Origin: Jiella pacifica
Lineage (GTDB): Bacteria; Pseudomonadota; Alphaproteobacteria; Rhizobiales; Rhizobiaceae
NCBI RefSeq assembly: GCF_010500815.1
Contig: NZ_JAAAMG010000023.1
Location: 1 to 64,000 of the forward strand
Length of the DNA stretch: 64,000 nt
Direction: 5' to 3'
Shown: positions 35,185 through 44,098 of the stretch, in pieces
Layout of the letters: each line of letters opens with the position of its first letter
Position numbering within the stretch: the first letter of the stretch is position 1
Notes under the pieces: generated by a model
What the model was told of the DNA's origin: nothing
Database searches by the model: none
What the model saw: the letters and a program-made list of their open reading frames with translations, nothing else
Program-made: the position numbers and the translations under genes

Positions 35185-37104
35185 TTGTCCGACAGCAGCA
35201 CCCCGCGCGTTTCCGGCGACAAGACGTTTTCGACGCTGAGGAATCTCTGGCCCTACATGTGGCCGAGCGACCGGCCGGACCTGAAGATGCGGGTGGTCTG
35301 GGCCTCCTTCTTCCTCGTTCTCGCCAAGCTTCTGACCGTCGGCGTTCCGTATTTCTACAAATGGGCGACGGATGCTCTCGACGGTTCGAGCGGCGGTGCC
35401 AGCAATGCGGCGGCCTCAGCAGGTGCGACGCCCGGCTGGCTGCCGATCTTCCTCGCCGGCGCGATCACCCTCGTCATTTCCTACAACGTCGCCCGGGTCA
35501 TCTCGGTCGGGCTGAACCAGCTGCGCGACGCGCTGTTCGCCCGCGTCGGCCAGCATGCGGTGCGCCGGCTCGCCTATCGCACCTTCGTCCACATGCACCG
35601 CCTGTCGCTGCGCTTTCATCTGGAGCGACGCACCGGCGGGCTGTCGCGGATCATCGAGCGTGGCACCAAGGGCATCGAGGCGATCGTCCGCTTCACCATC
35701 CTCAACACCATCCCGACGATCCTCGAATTCGCCCTCGTCGCGATCATCTTCGGCTTTTCGTATGGGCTCAGCTACGTTGCGGTCATCGCCGTGACGATCT
35801 GGCTCTATGGCTGGTTCACCATCAAGGCCAGCGACTGGCGGATCAACATCCGCCGCGACATGAACGAGAGCGACACCGACGCCAACACCAAGGCGATCGA
35901 TTCGCTGCTGAACTTCGAGACGGTCAAGTATTTCGGCAACGAGACGATGGAGGCAGAGCGCTTCGATCGCTCCATGGCGAGATACGAGGTGGCCGCAACC
36001 CGCATCTGGACCTCGCTCGGCTGGCTGAACTTCGGCCAGGGTGTGATCTTCGGCGTCGGCATGGCGGCGGTGATGGTGATGTCCGCCCTGGCGGTGCGCG
36101 ACGGCACTCAGACCCTCGGCGACTTCGTCTTCGTCAACGCCATGCTGATGCAGCTGTCGATCCCGCTCAACTTCATCGGCTTCGTCTATCGCGAAATCCG
36201 CCAGGGCCTCACCGACATCGAGGAGATGTTCGCGCTGCTCGGCATCAACGCCGAGGTGGTAGACAAGCCGGGCGCCAAGCCGCTCGTCGTCAGCGACGGA
36301 GCGATCCGCTTCGAGAACGTCCGCTTCGGCTACGATCCCGCCCGCGAGATCCTCAAGGGGGTCTCCTTCGAGGTGCCGCCGGGCAAGTCGGTGGCGATCG
36401 TCGGCCCGTCGGGGGCGGGCAAGTCGACGATCTCCCGCCTCCTCTTCCGCTTCTACGACGTGAAGGGCGGCCGGATCACCATCGACGGCCAGGACATCTC
36501 CGCGGTGACGCAGGAAAGCGTGCGCGCGGCGATCGGCATCGTGCCGCAGGACACCGTCCTCTTCAACGACACCATCGCCTACAACATCCGCTACGGCCGC
36601 ACCGATGCCGGCGAGGAGGAGGTGGTGCGCGCCGCCGAACTCGCCCAGATCGCCGGCTTCATCGAGCAGCTGCCGGGCGGCTTCGGCGCGATGGTCGGCG
36701 AGCGCGGCCTCAAACTCTCGGGCGGGGAGAAGCAGCGCGTCGCCATCGCCCGGACGATCCTCAAGGCCCCGCCGATCCTCGTCCTCGACGAGGCGACCTC
36801 CGCCCTCGACACCCATACCGAGCAGGAGATCCAGTCGGCGCTCGATCTCGTCTCGAAGAACCGCACGACGCTGACCATCGCCCATCGCCTGTCGACGATC
36901 ATCAATTGCGACGAGATCCTCGTCCTCAAGGCCGGCGAGATCGTCGAGCGCGGTTCCCACCGCGAGCTCCTTGCGATGAGCGGTCTTTACGCGGAAATGT
37001 GGGCGATGCAGCGCGAGGCGACCGAGGCCGAGGAAGCGCTGCGCCGGGCGCGCGAGAGCGACGAATTCGGCGTCATCGAGCGGCGGCGGACGCCGCCGGT
37101 CTGA
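35185..37104 (+). CDS. Atm1/HMT1-type ABC transporter (fused permease and ATPase)
   Basis: This 639-residue half-transporter has an ABC exporter membrane domain (about residues 20-330, five to six helices). It is followed by an ATPase domain with Walker A GPSGAGKST, signature LSGGEKQRVAIART and Walker B ILVLDEATSALD. The N-terminal TFSTLRNLWPYMWP and the NESDTDANTKAIDSLLNFETVKYFGNE region place it with Atm1/ABCB7/HMT1 transporters, which export glutathione-linked sulfur or metal compounds. The start is TTG at 35185, with AAGGA just upstream. The partner is expected to be a second copy of itself. Confidence 0.92.
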   Translation: MSDSSTPRVSGDKTFSTLRNLWPYMWPSDRPDLKMRVVWASFFLVLAKLLTVGVPYFYKWATDALDGSSGGASNAAASAGATPGWLPIFLAGAITLVISYNVARVISVGLNQLRDALFARVGQHAVRRLAYRTFVHMHRLSLRFHLERRTGGLSRIIERGTKGIEAIVRFTILNTIPTILEFALVAIIFGFSYGLSYVAVIAVTIWLYGWFTIKASDWRINIRRDMNESDTDANTKAIDSLLNFETVKYFGNETMEAERFDRSMARYEVAATRIWTSLGWLNFGQGVIFGVGMAAVMVMSALAVRDGTQTLGDFVFVNAMLMQLSIPLNFIGFVYREIRQGLTDIEEMFALLGINAEVVDKPGAKPLVVSDGAIRFENVRFGYDPAREILKGVSFEVPPGKSVAIVGPSGAGKSTISRLLFRFYDVKGGRITIDGQDISAVTQESVRAAIGIVPQDTVLFNDTIAYNIRYGRTDAGEEEVVRAAELAQIAGFIEQLPGGFGAMVGERGLKLSGGEKQRVAIARTILKAPPILVLDEATSALDTHTEQEIQSALDLVSKNRTTLTIAHRLSTIINCDEILVLKAGEIVERGSHRELLAMSGLYAEMWAMQREATEAEEALRRARESDEFGVIERRRTPPV

Positions 37105-37331
37105 TGGCTGCAGGGCACGCAGCCGAGTGTGCGCCAACGCGGGAACGGAACGGCCGGCCTGACGCAACGTTGGTTCTGCGTCGTGGCCGACATCTCGTGG
37201 CCCGCCTGCCGTGACCCGATCGTGATCCGGGCCGGCGGCGATGATGACCGCAAGAGGTATCGCGGAAAGGCCGCATGGGCTAAATCCGCGGGGCGCAACC
37301 GGGCGAAAAGAACAGGAAGAAGACGACAAAC

Positions 37332-38030
37332 GTGCATATCCTCACCTCGATCCGCAACGTTCTGACTCCCATCCACCGGGCCGGCTATCCCTTCATCGCC
37401 GCCTTCTTCGGCGTGTCCGTCGTCCTCGGTTTCTTCTGGCAGCCGCTGTTCTGGCTGGGAATGATCCTGACGGCCTGGTGCGCCTATTTCTTCCGCGATC
37501 CCGAGCGGGTGACGCCGGTCGCCGATCACCTCGTCGTCAGTCCGGCGGACGGTCGCGTCTCCTTCGTCGGCCTGGTCGCCCCGCCGGCCGAGCTCGGCCT
37601 CGGCACGGAGCCGATGTTGCGCGTCTCGGTCTTCATGACCGTCTTCGACTGCCACGTGAACCGGGCGCCGATGCGCGGCCGCATCATGCGCAAGCTCTAT
37701 CGCGAGGGCGAGTTCAAGAATGCCGAACTCGACAAGGCGAGCGCGGTCAACGAACGCAGCTCTCTGGTGATCGAGACGTCTCAGGGCGAAATCGGCGTCG
37801 TCCAGATCGCCGGTCTGATCGCCCGGCGGATCATCTGCTGGTCCGAGATCGAGGACCGGCTCGAGGCCGGCGAGCGTTTCGGTCTCATCCGCTTCGGCTC
37901 GCGCCTCGACGTCTACATGCCCGGCAGCGTCAAGGCGCGGGTGGCCGAGGGACAGACGGCGATCGCCGGCGAGACCGTCATCGCCGAATATGGCGAGATG
38001 CTGAAGTCCTGGCCCGCGAGGCGCGATTGA
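37332..38030 (+). CDS. psd: Phosphatidylserine decarboxylase
   Basis: Psd converts phosphatidylserine to phosphatidylethanolamine using a pyruvoyl group made by self-cleavage. The 232-residue protein is of the short archaeal/rhizobial type. The cleavage site is RFGSRLDVY, between Gly189 and Ser190, and VSPADGRV and [13 protein letters not shown] are further family blocks. The start is GTG, preceded by GGAAGAAG. Its stop overlaps the pssA start by one base (TGATG), so the two enzymes of the pathway are made together. Confidence 0.95.
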   Translation: MHILTSIRNVLTPIHRAGYPFIAAFFGVSVVLGFFWQPLFWLGMILTAWCAYFFRDPERVTPVADHLVVSPADGRVSFVGLVAPPAELGLGTEPMLRVSVFMTVFDCHVNRAPMRGRIMRKLYREGEFKNAELDKASAVNERSSLVIETSQGEIGVVQIAGLIARRIICWSEIEDRLEAGERFGLIRFGSRLDVYMPGSVKARVAEGQTAIAGETVIAEYGEMLKSWPARRD

Positions 38031-38860
38031 TGCCGCTCGACAAGCTGTTTCCCCCTTTCGATCCCGGTCATCCGGATGACGAGGAGCGCACGAGCCGGCG
38101 CATCCCGTTTCGCCGGATCGTGCCGAACCTGATCACCATCCTCGCGATCTGCGCGGGGATGACCGGCGTCCGTCTCGCCTTTGAGGGGCGGTTCGAGCTG
38201 GCGGTGCTGATGGTTCTCGGGGCGGCCGTCCTCGACGGCATCGACGGACGGGTGGCGCGGCTTCTCAAGGGCCAGAGCCGCTTCGGCGCGGAGATGGACT
38301 CGCTTGCCGACATCGTCAATTTCGGCCTCGCGCCGGGTCTCGTCCTCTACGCCTTCCTGCTCAACGAGGCGGGCGCCTTCGGCTGGACCGCCGCGCTGCT
38401 TTTTACGACCGGTTGCGCCCTGCGGCTCGCCCGGTTCAACACCATGCTCGACGACCCGCACCGGCCGAAATGGCATTCGGCCTTCTTCGTCGGCGTCCCG
38501 GCGCCGGCGGGGGCGGCTTTGGCCATGCTGCCGATGTATGTCAGTTTTGCCGGCCTCAATCTGAACCTGCCGCAGGTCACGGCGGGCTTCGCCTCGGTCT
38601 ACCTCGTCTTCGTCGGCCTCCTGATGGCGAGCCGCATTCCGACTTGGTCCGGCAAGGGCGCGGGTATCCGGGTTCCGCGCAGCTATGCGATCCCGATCAT
38701 CATGCTGCTGGTGCTCTACGTAGCGATGCTGGTGAGCTATTTCTGGGAAACGCTGACCCTGACGATCGTCGTCTATTACGTTTCGATCCCGTTTTCCTGG
38801 CAGGCCTTCTCACGGCGCGCGCGGCGGGAAACGCACCAGTACGGCCCGCCGACTGGATAA
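38030..38860 (+). CDS. pssA: CDP-diacylglycerol--serine O-phosphatidyltransferase
   Basis: PssA makes phosphatidylserine from CDP-diacylglycerol and serine, the step before Psd. The 276-residue membrane protein has the CDP-alcohol phosphatidyltransferase motif DG-x2-DG-x-AR-x8-G-x3-D-x3-D spread over DGIDGRVARLL and FGAEMDSLADIVNFG. About seven further hydrophobic segments follow. The start ATG overlaps the psd stop codon. A strong hairpin follows about 60 bases after its stop. Confidence 0.95.
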   Translation: MPLDKLFPPFDPGHPDDEERTSRRIPFRRIVPNLITILAICAGMTGVRLAFEGRFELAVLMVLGAAVLDGIDGRVARLLKGQSRFGAEMDSLADIVNFGLAPGLVLYAFLLNEAGAFGWTAALLFTTGCALRLARFNTMLDDPHRPKWHSAFFVGVPAPAGAALAMLPMYVSFAGLNLNLPQVTAGFASVYLVFVGLLMASRIPTWSGKGAGIRVPRSYAIPIIMLLVLYVAMLVSYFWETLTLTIVVYYVSIPFSWQAFSRRARRETHQYGPPTG

Positions 38861-38921
38861 GGTCGCCAGGCGGCACCTGTGGGCGGAGACAACGCCAGAC
38901 GCCCGGTAGAGCGTCAGCGTC

Positions 38922-38953
38922 GAGCGAACGCCGCGCTTTCGGCGCGGCGCTCG
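38922..38953. terminator. Bidirectional terminator after pssA
   Basis: CGCCGCGC and GCGCGGCG form an eight-pair stem around TTTCG, extended by GAG/CTC. ATTTG follows on the plus strand. It lies between the convergent pssA and MetE-like genes and can serve both. Confidence 0.6.
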
Positions 38954-38991
38954 ATTTGTGTATGCGTCGGAGCTTCAGCCGCCCCGGAGCC

Positions 38992-40101
38992 TCAGCCCCA
39001 GACGGACCTCGCCACCTCGACGCAGCGCTCCAGCTTGCGCCACTGGTCGTCCTCGGTGAGGTCGTTGCCGTGGGCGGTGGATGAGAAGCCGCACTGGTGG
39101 GAGAGGGCGCACTGGTCGAGATCGACGAATTGCGCCGCCTCGTCGATGCGCTTCTTGACGAGATCGGCCGGCTCGACCTCGCCCGACTTCGACGACATCA
39201 GGCCGAGGACGACGGTCTTGCCCTTCGGCATGTGGCGCAACGGCGCGAAGTCGCCCGAGCGCTCGTCGTCATATTCGAGGAAGAAGCCGTCGATGGCCAT
39301 CTCGTTGAACAGGATCTCGGCGACCGGCTCGTAGCCGCCGGATGCGACCCAGGCGCTCTTGAAGTTGCCGCGGCACAGATGGACCGAGATCACCATGTCG
39401 GACGGGCGGTCCTTGATCGCGTCGTTGACGAGCCGGCAGTAGAGGCGGGTCAGATCGTCCGGATCGTCGCCGCGCTTGGCGGTGCGCTCGCGGATCTCCG
39501 GATCGCAGAGATAGGCAAGGTTGGTGTCGTCCATCTGCAGGTAGCGGCAGCCGCGATCGGCGAGATCCTTGATCTCTTCCCTGTAGGCGGCGGTCAGGTC
39601 GTCGTAGAAGCCTTCGAGATCGGGATAGATGCTCGACGAGATGGCGTCCCGCCCGCCGCGGAAATGCAGCATCGAGGGAGCCGGGATCGAGACCTTCGGC
39701 GTCCGGGTGACGACCGATTTCAGGAAGTCGAAGTCGGCCCCCTGGATCGCCTGAGAATGCGCGATCTTGTCGTTGACGTGCATGGTCGGCGGCGCGAAGC
39801 CGACCTCCTCGCCGTTGTCCTTGCGGAAATGCGTCTTGAACTCGCCGTAGGTCACGTCGACGCCGTCGAGCTTCTCCAGGAAGTCGACGTGGAAATAGGT
39901 CCGCCGGAATTCGCCGTCGGTGATGCCTTCGAGGCCGACGTCCTCCTGGCGCTTGACCACCTGGCTGATGCAGTCGTCCTCGATGGCGCGCAGTTCCTCG
40001 GCCGGAAGCTTGCCGTCGGCAAAGGCGGCCCGGGCCTTCTGCAGGCGCTCGGGGCGAAGGAAGCTGCCGACGTGGTCGGCCTTGAACGGGGGTGTCGTCA
40101 T
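38992..40101 (-). CDS. MetE C-terminal-like cobalamin-independent methyltransferase (YxjG/YxjH-like)
   Basis: The 369-residue product matches the catalytic C-terminal half of cobalamin-independent methionine synthase. It starts ADHVGSFLRPERLQKAR and continues with GITDGEFRRTYFHVDF, RYLQMDDTNLAYLCDP, ISVHLCRGNFKSAW and DQCALSHQCGFSST. The zinc ligands His and Cys (HLCRGN) and the final Cys (QCGFSS) are in place. The N-terminal half of full MetE is absent, as in YxjG/YxjH and core-MetE proteins. The methyl donor is unknown. GGAGACAGAG precedes the ATG. It is divergent from the TRAP operon. Confidence 0.88.
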   Translation of the reverse strand: MTTPPFKADHVGSFLRPERLQKARAAFADGKLPAEELRAIEDDCISQVVKRQEDVGLEGITDGEFRRTYFHVDFLEKLDGVDVTYGEFKTHFRKDNGEEVGFAPPTMHVNDKIAHSQAIQGADFDFLKSVVTRTPKVSIPAPSMLHFRGGRDAISSSIYPDLEGFYDDLTAAYREEIKDLADRGCRYLQMDDTNLAYLCDPEIRERTAKRGDDPDDLTRLYCRLVNDAIKDRPSDMVISVHLCRGNFKSAWVASGGYEPVAEILFNEMAIDGFFLEYDDERSGDFAPLRHMPKGKTVVLGLMSSKSGEVEPADLVKKRIDEAAQFVDLDQCALSHQCGFSSTAHGNDLTEDDQWRKLERCVEVARSVWG

Positions 40102-40218
40102 CTCTGTCTCCTACCTGACGTCCGGCTCGAGACGGCCGTGTGGCTCCGGAACTGGTGCAGGCAGGTCCCAAGACCACGCCAGCCATGATGAGGACACCAC
40201 ACGATCCTCCCAATTATT

Positions 40219-40239
40219 CTCCAGACTGATGACCTGGAG
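40219..40239. promoter_or_regulatory. CTCCAG-N9-CTGGAG palindrome between MetE-like gene and dctP
   Basis: This six-base inverted repeat lies in the 325-bp gap between the divergent MetE-like gene and dctP, inside an AT-richer patch that should contain promoters. A second, weaker inverted repeat (AAGTC-N8-GACTT) follows at about 40259-40276. Either may be an operator for the TRAP genes. No other feature is visible in the gap. Confidence 0.35.
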
Positions 40240-40426
40240 GTTATGAAAACTGCCAGCAAAGTCATTTTACCGACTTCTTTGTTCATATCATTGATGTCTG
40301 GCCGCCGTACAGGGGCAACCCCGCCGCGAGGTCGTTGCTTTGCGACGGCGTTTCGCTCACCCTTGCCGGCAACACCGCATTCGCGCCGGAGGAGGCGCGG
40401 CGCGCGGCAGCCAAACGGGAGGAACC

Positions 40427-41539
40427 ATGTTCAAGACGACATTCAGGGCAGCGCTCGCTGGCGCCATCGTCGCCGCGGCGACCGGCTATGCGGCGGCGCA
40501 GGACGTGACGCTGCGCATCCATCAGATGCTGCCGCCCCAGGCGACGATCCCGCACGACGTGCTGGTGCCGTGGGGCGAAGCGGTCGCGGAGCAGTCCGGT
40601 GGGCGGATCGCCATCCAGCATTATCCGTCGATGCAGCTCGGCGGCACGCCGCCCGAACTGTTCGACCAGGCCCGCGACGGCGTCGTCGACGTCATCTGGA
40701 CCGTGCTCGGCTACACGCCGGGTCGCTTCCCGAAGACCGAGACGTTCGAACTGCCCTTCATCATGACCGATGCGGTCTCGACCTCCGAAGCGCTTCAGGA
40801 ATTCGTCGAGAAGAACGCCATGGACGAGTTTTCCGACGTCCATCTGCTGGCCGTCCACGCCCACGGGCCCGGCCTCTTCCACACTAAGGATCCGATCACC
40901 AAGCTCGAGGATCTGCAGGGCATGAAGATCCGCGGCGGCTCGCGGGTGATCAACGAACTCCTGACCAAGCTCGGCGCGACGCCGGTGGGCCTGCCGGTCC
41001 CGGCGGTGTCGGAGGCCCTTTCGAAGGGCGTGATCGACGGCACGACCATCCCCTGGGAGGTGACCCTGCCGCTGCGCATTTCCGAGCTCGTCACGAATCA
41101 CACCGGCTTTGCCGGCGACAACGGGCTCTACACCCAGACCTTCGCCATCGCCATGAACAAGGACGTCTATGAGAGCCTGCCGGACGACCTGAAGAAGGTG
41201 ATCGACGACAATTCCGGCATGAAGCTCGCGCGGATGGCCGGCGAGGCGATGGCCAAGCAGGACGCTGTCGGCGAGAAGAAGGCGGAGGACGCCGGCAACG
41301 ACATCGTCACCCTCGACGAGGCCGAGACCCAGCGTTTCAAGGACGCCAGCGACAGCGTTATCGAGGAATGGGTCGCCCAGGGCGAAGGTCGCCAGGCGCT
41401 ACTCGACGACGCCAAGGCGCTGATCGCCAAATACACCGAGCAGAACGCCGGAAACGCCGGGGACGCAGAGAACTCCGGCAAGGCCGAGGACGCCGACGGC
41501 ATGACGAGCGCCATGCCGGCCGAGACCGAGAACAAATAG
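40427..41539 (+). CDS. dctP: TRAP transporter substrate-binding protein (DctP)
   Basis: This 370-residue protein has a signal peptide (AALAGAIVAAATGYAAA, cut near residue 25) and a DctP fold. Family blocks include YPSMQLGGTPPELFDQARDG, the ligand-contact region KIRGGSRVINELL and VIDGTTIPWEV. It captures a carboxylate-type solute in the periplasm and passes it to DctQM. The last 35 or so residues are an Asn/Ala/Gly/Glu-rich tail not typical of the family. GGGAGGAACC precedes the ATG. The solute cannot be read from sequence. Confidence 0.93.
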   Translation: MFKTTFRAALAGAIVAAATGYAAAQDVTLRIHQMLPPQATIPHDVLVPWGEAVAEQSGGRIAIQHYPSMQLGGTPPELFDQARDGVVDVIWTVLGYTPGRFPKTETFELPFIMTDAVSTSEALQEFVEKNAMDEFSDVHLLAVHAHGPGLFHTKDPITKLEDLQGMKIRGGSRVINELLTKLGATPVGLPVPAVSEALSKGVIDGTTIPWEVTLPLRISELVTNHTGFAGDNGLYTQTFAIAMNKDVYESLPDDLKKVIDDNSGMKLARMAGEAMAKQDAVGEKKAEDAGNDIVTLDEAETQRFKDASDSVIEEWVAQGEGRQALLDDAKALIAKYTEQNAGNAGDAENSGKAEDADGMTSAMPAETENK

Positions 41540-41734
41540 GCGCATCGCTCGGATGAACGCGGGGCGGGGTCGGCTTGGTCGGGTCCCGCCCCCCGGCTGG
41601 CTGGATGTCGCCAGAGCGTCATCTGCCTGTCCGGACGCGGGTTCGGCAAGGCGCGGGCGCATCGGAGCGGGAGTGCGGGGCGTGAAGAGGGGGACCGGGT
41701 GAGCGAGACTGGGGATATCGTCAAGGAGGAGGGG

Positions 41735-42259
41735 ATGATCGGCCGCCTCGTCGACGTCGCAGCTTCGGCGCTCGCCTTCGTCGGCGGACTGTTCCTGCTG
41801 TTCATCGTCGTTCTGACATGCGTCTCGATCGTCGGACGCGCGCTTCTCACCGTCGATCTGTGCTGCGGTCCCGTGCCGGGCGACGTCGAGATGATCGAGA
41901 TCGCCTCGGGCGTCGCCGTGTTCTTCTTCCTGCCATTCTGCCAGTTGAAGCGCGGTCACGTGACCGTCGACATCTTTTCCGGGCTGATGGGGGCGCGCGG
42001 CGTCGCGGTGACGGATCTCCTGGGCAATCTCCTGATGACGGCCGCCGCCGTCATCATCCTCTGGCGGCTGGAACTCGGCTTTCAGGACAAGCTGCGGAGC
42101 GGCGAGACCACCTTCATTCTCGCTCTGCCGCTGTGGTGGGGCTATGCCCTGTCGCTGGTCGGGGCCGTCGCCTTCGCCTTCGTCAGCGCCTACACGCTGC
42201 TGCGCTCCTTCTTCGAAGTCGCCTCCGCCAAGGCTCCGGCCTCAAAGCATAACGGTTGA
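41735..42259 (+). CDS. dctQ: TRAP transporter small permease (DctQ)
   Basis: The 174-residue product has four transmembrane helices and the DctQ motif around LPFCQLKRGHVTVDIF, with RGHVTVD matching the conserved R-x-x-x-V-D core. I place the start at ATG 41735, because AAGGAGGAGGGG lies directly upstream. A GTG at 41699 would add 12 residues. It lies 195 bases after dctP and 20 bases before dctM in one operon. Confidence 0.9.
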   Translation: MIGRLVDVAASALAFVGGLFLLFIVVLTCVSIVGRALLTVDLCCGPVPGDVEMIEIASGVAVFFFLPFCQLKRGHVTVDIFSGLMGARGVAVTDLLGNLLMTAAAVIILWRLELGFQDKLRSGETTFILALPLWWGYALSLVGAVAFAFVSAYTLLRSFFEVASAKAPASKHNG

Positions 42260-42279
42260 ACCGGCGTCTCTAGTCACTC

Positions 42280-43602
42280 ATGTCCAATCTCGAAATCGCC
42301 CTTCTGTCATTCCCGGTCCTGCTCGTCCTGATCTTCGCGCGCATGCCGATCGGGCTGGCGATGCTGATCTGCGGCTTCTTCGGCAACTGGCTGGTGCTCG
42401 GCCGCTTCACGCCGATCCTGGCGCAGCTGAAGACGCTGCCCGTCACGACGTTTTCGAGCTATTCGCTGTCGATCATCCCATTGTTCCTGCTGATGGGCCA
42501 GTTCGCCGCCAAGGGCGGCATGAGCCAGGCGCTGTTTCGGGCCGCCAACGGCTGGCTCGGCCATCGCAAGGGTGGCGTGGCCATGGCGGCGATCGGCGCC
42601 TGCGCCGGCTTCGGGGCGATCTGCGGCTCGTCGATCGCCACCGCCGCGACCATGGGCAAGGTGGCGCTGCCGGAACTGAAGCGCTTCGGCTATGACGGCG
42701 GCCTTGCCACCGGCGCCCTCGCTGCCGGCGGTACGCTGGGCATCCTGATCCCGCCCTCGGTGATCCTCGTCATCTACGCGATCCTGACCGAGCAGAACAT
42801 CGCCAAGCTGTTCCTCGCCGCCGTCGTTCCCGGCGTCCTCGCCATGCTCGGCTACATGCTGACGATCGCCATCTACGTGCGGGTGAAGCCTGACTCCAGC
42901 GGCCTGCGCGACAAGGCGCCTCTGGCCGAGCGGCTGCGGCTGACCTTCGAGGTCTGGCCGGTGCTTCTGGTCTTCTTCCTCGTCGTCTTCGGCATCTATT
43001 TCGGCTGGTTCACGCCGACCGAGGGCGCCGCCATCGGGGCCGCCGGCACCGGCCTGATCGCGCTTCTGAACGGCGGGCTGAAGGGCGGGGCGCTCGGCGA
43101 GAGCGTCCGGGAGACGGCGGTCGCGACAGGCATGATCTTCCTGATCATCCTCGGGGCCGGGGTCTACAACTCCTTCCTCGCCCTCAGCCAGCTGCCGCAG
43201 GAGGCGGCGGGCTGGGTCGTCGAGCAGGGATTCTCGCCCTGGATGGTGCTGACGGTGATCCTTCTCACCTATCTCGCCTTCGGCTGCGTGATGGATTCGC
43301 TGTCGATGATCCTCCTCACCGTGCCGATCTTCTTCCCGATCGTCTCCGGCCTCGACTTCGGCCTGTCGCCGGACGAGTTCGCCATCTGGTTCGGGATCCT
43401 GATCCTGATCGTCGTCGAGGTGGGGCTGATCACCCCGCCGGTCGGGCTCAATCTCTTCGTCATCAATTCGATGGCCAAGGACACGCCGATGATCCGCACC
43501 TTCCTCGGCGCGGCGCCCTTCGTGGCGTCGGACATCGTCAGAACCGTGATCCTGGCGACCTTCCCGATCATCACGCTGTTTCTGGTGCGCTGGCTGTATT
43601 GA
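42280..43602 (+). CDS. dctM: TRAP transporter large permease (DctM)
   Basis: The 440-residue protein has the standard length and about 12 transmembrane helices. It carries the DctM blocks SSIATAATMGKVALPELKRFGY, GGTLGILIPPSVILVIYAIL and FTPTEGAAIGA. It forms the transport channel with DctQ. Unlike the dctM at 1.5 kb it has no low-complexity tail. The gene ends five bases from the convergent hxlR gene. Confidence 0.95.
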   Translation: MSNLEIALLSFPVLLVLIFARMPIGLAMLICGFFGNWLVLGRFTPILAQLKTLPVTTFSSYSLSIIPLFLLMGQFAAKGGMSQALFRAANGWLGHRKGGVAMAAIGACAGFGAICGSSIATAATMGKVALPELKRFGYDGGLATGALAAGGTLGILIPPSVILVIYAILTEQNIAKLFLAAVVPGVLAMLGYMLTIAIYVRVKPDSSGLRDKAPLAERLRLTFEVWPVLLVFFLVVFGIYFGWFTPTEGAAIGAAGTGLIALLNGGLKGGALGESVRETAVATGMIFLIILGAGVYNSFLALSQLPQEAAGWVVEQGFSPWMVLTVILLTYLAFGCVMDSLSMILLTVPIFFPIVSGLDFGLSPDEFAIWFGILILIVVEVGLITPPVGLNLFVINSMAKDTPMIRTFLGAAPFVASDIVRTVILATFPIITLFLVRWLY

Positions 43603-43607
43603 CAGCG

Positions 43608-44000
43608 TCAGGTGTCCCGGTCGGCCCTGCGCGACGTCGGGCGGGCCTTGAGGCTGTCGAGGGCGTCGGCGTTCGACCGACCCCAGGCGTAGAGCAGTTC
43701 GACCGGTTCGACGAAGCGCTGGCCGAGATCGGTCAGCCGATACTCGACCGCAGGCGGAACGGTCCCGGCGACGTGGCGGGTGATCAGCCCGCTCGCCTCC
43801 ATGTCACGCAAGGTTTGGGTGAGCATCTTCTTGGAAATGCCGGGCAGGCTGCGCAAGAGGACTCCGGTCCGCGCTTTTCCGCCGTGCCGGGCATGCAGCG
43901 TGTGAAGGACCATGCTGGTCCATTTCGTCGCGAAGATCTCCAGGATCCGGCGCGGCGCGCAATCCTCCCGCCATTCGGCTTCGTCGCTGCCTTGCTCCAT
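43608..44000 (-). CDS. HxlR-family transcriptional regulator
   Basis: The 130-residue protein is a winged helix-turn-helix regulator of the HxlR type, with ILEIFATKWTSMVLHTL, RSLPGISKKMLTQTLRDMEASGLI and VEYRLTDLGQ. These proteins often sense quinones, aldehydes or redox-active compounds and control a neighbouring oxidoreductase. I use ATG 44000, preceded by AAAGGGTAA; an upstream start at 44114 would run into the divergent gene. It faces away from the PRISE-type reductase gene across 98 bp, which is its likely target. Confidence 0.9.
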   Translation of the reverse strand: MEQGSDEAEWREDCAPRRILEIFATKWTSMVLHTLHARHGGKARTGVLLRSLPGISKKMLTQTLRDMEASGLITRHVAGTVPPAVEYRLTDLGQRFVEPVELLYAWGRSNADALDSLKARPTSRRADRDT

Positions 44001-44055
44001 GCTGGTTACCCTTTGGTGGCTATGTCCCGTTTTGGTGCCGTCTAGCCGGTCCATG

Positions 44056-44095
44056 GTCTCGTGCATAGCTTCGTCTCGAACGAGATTGGAGAGAC
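44056..44095. promoter_or_regulatory. GTCTCG repeats and TCTCGAACGAGA palindrome
   Basis: In the gap between hxlR and the reductase gene, GTCTCG occurs twice, 17 bases apart (44056 and 44073). The second copy is part of the 12-base palindrome TCTCG-AA-CGAGA (44074-44085), and a further GAGAC follows at 44091 next to the start codon. The arrangement suits a dimeric HxlR operator covering the reductase ribosome site. This is an inference from symmetry alone. Confidence 0.4.
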
Positions 44096-44098
44096 GAC

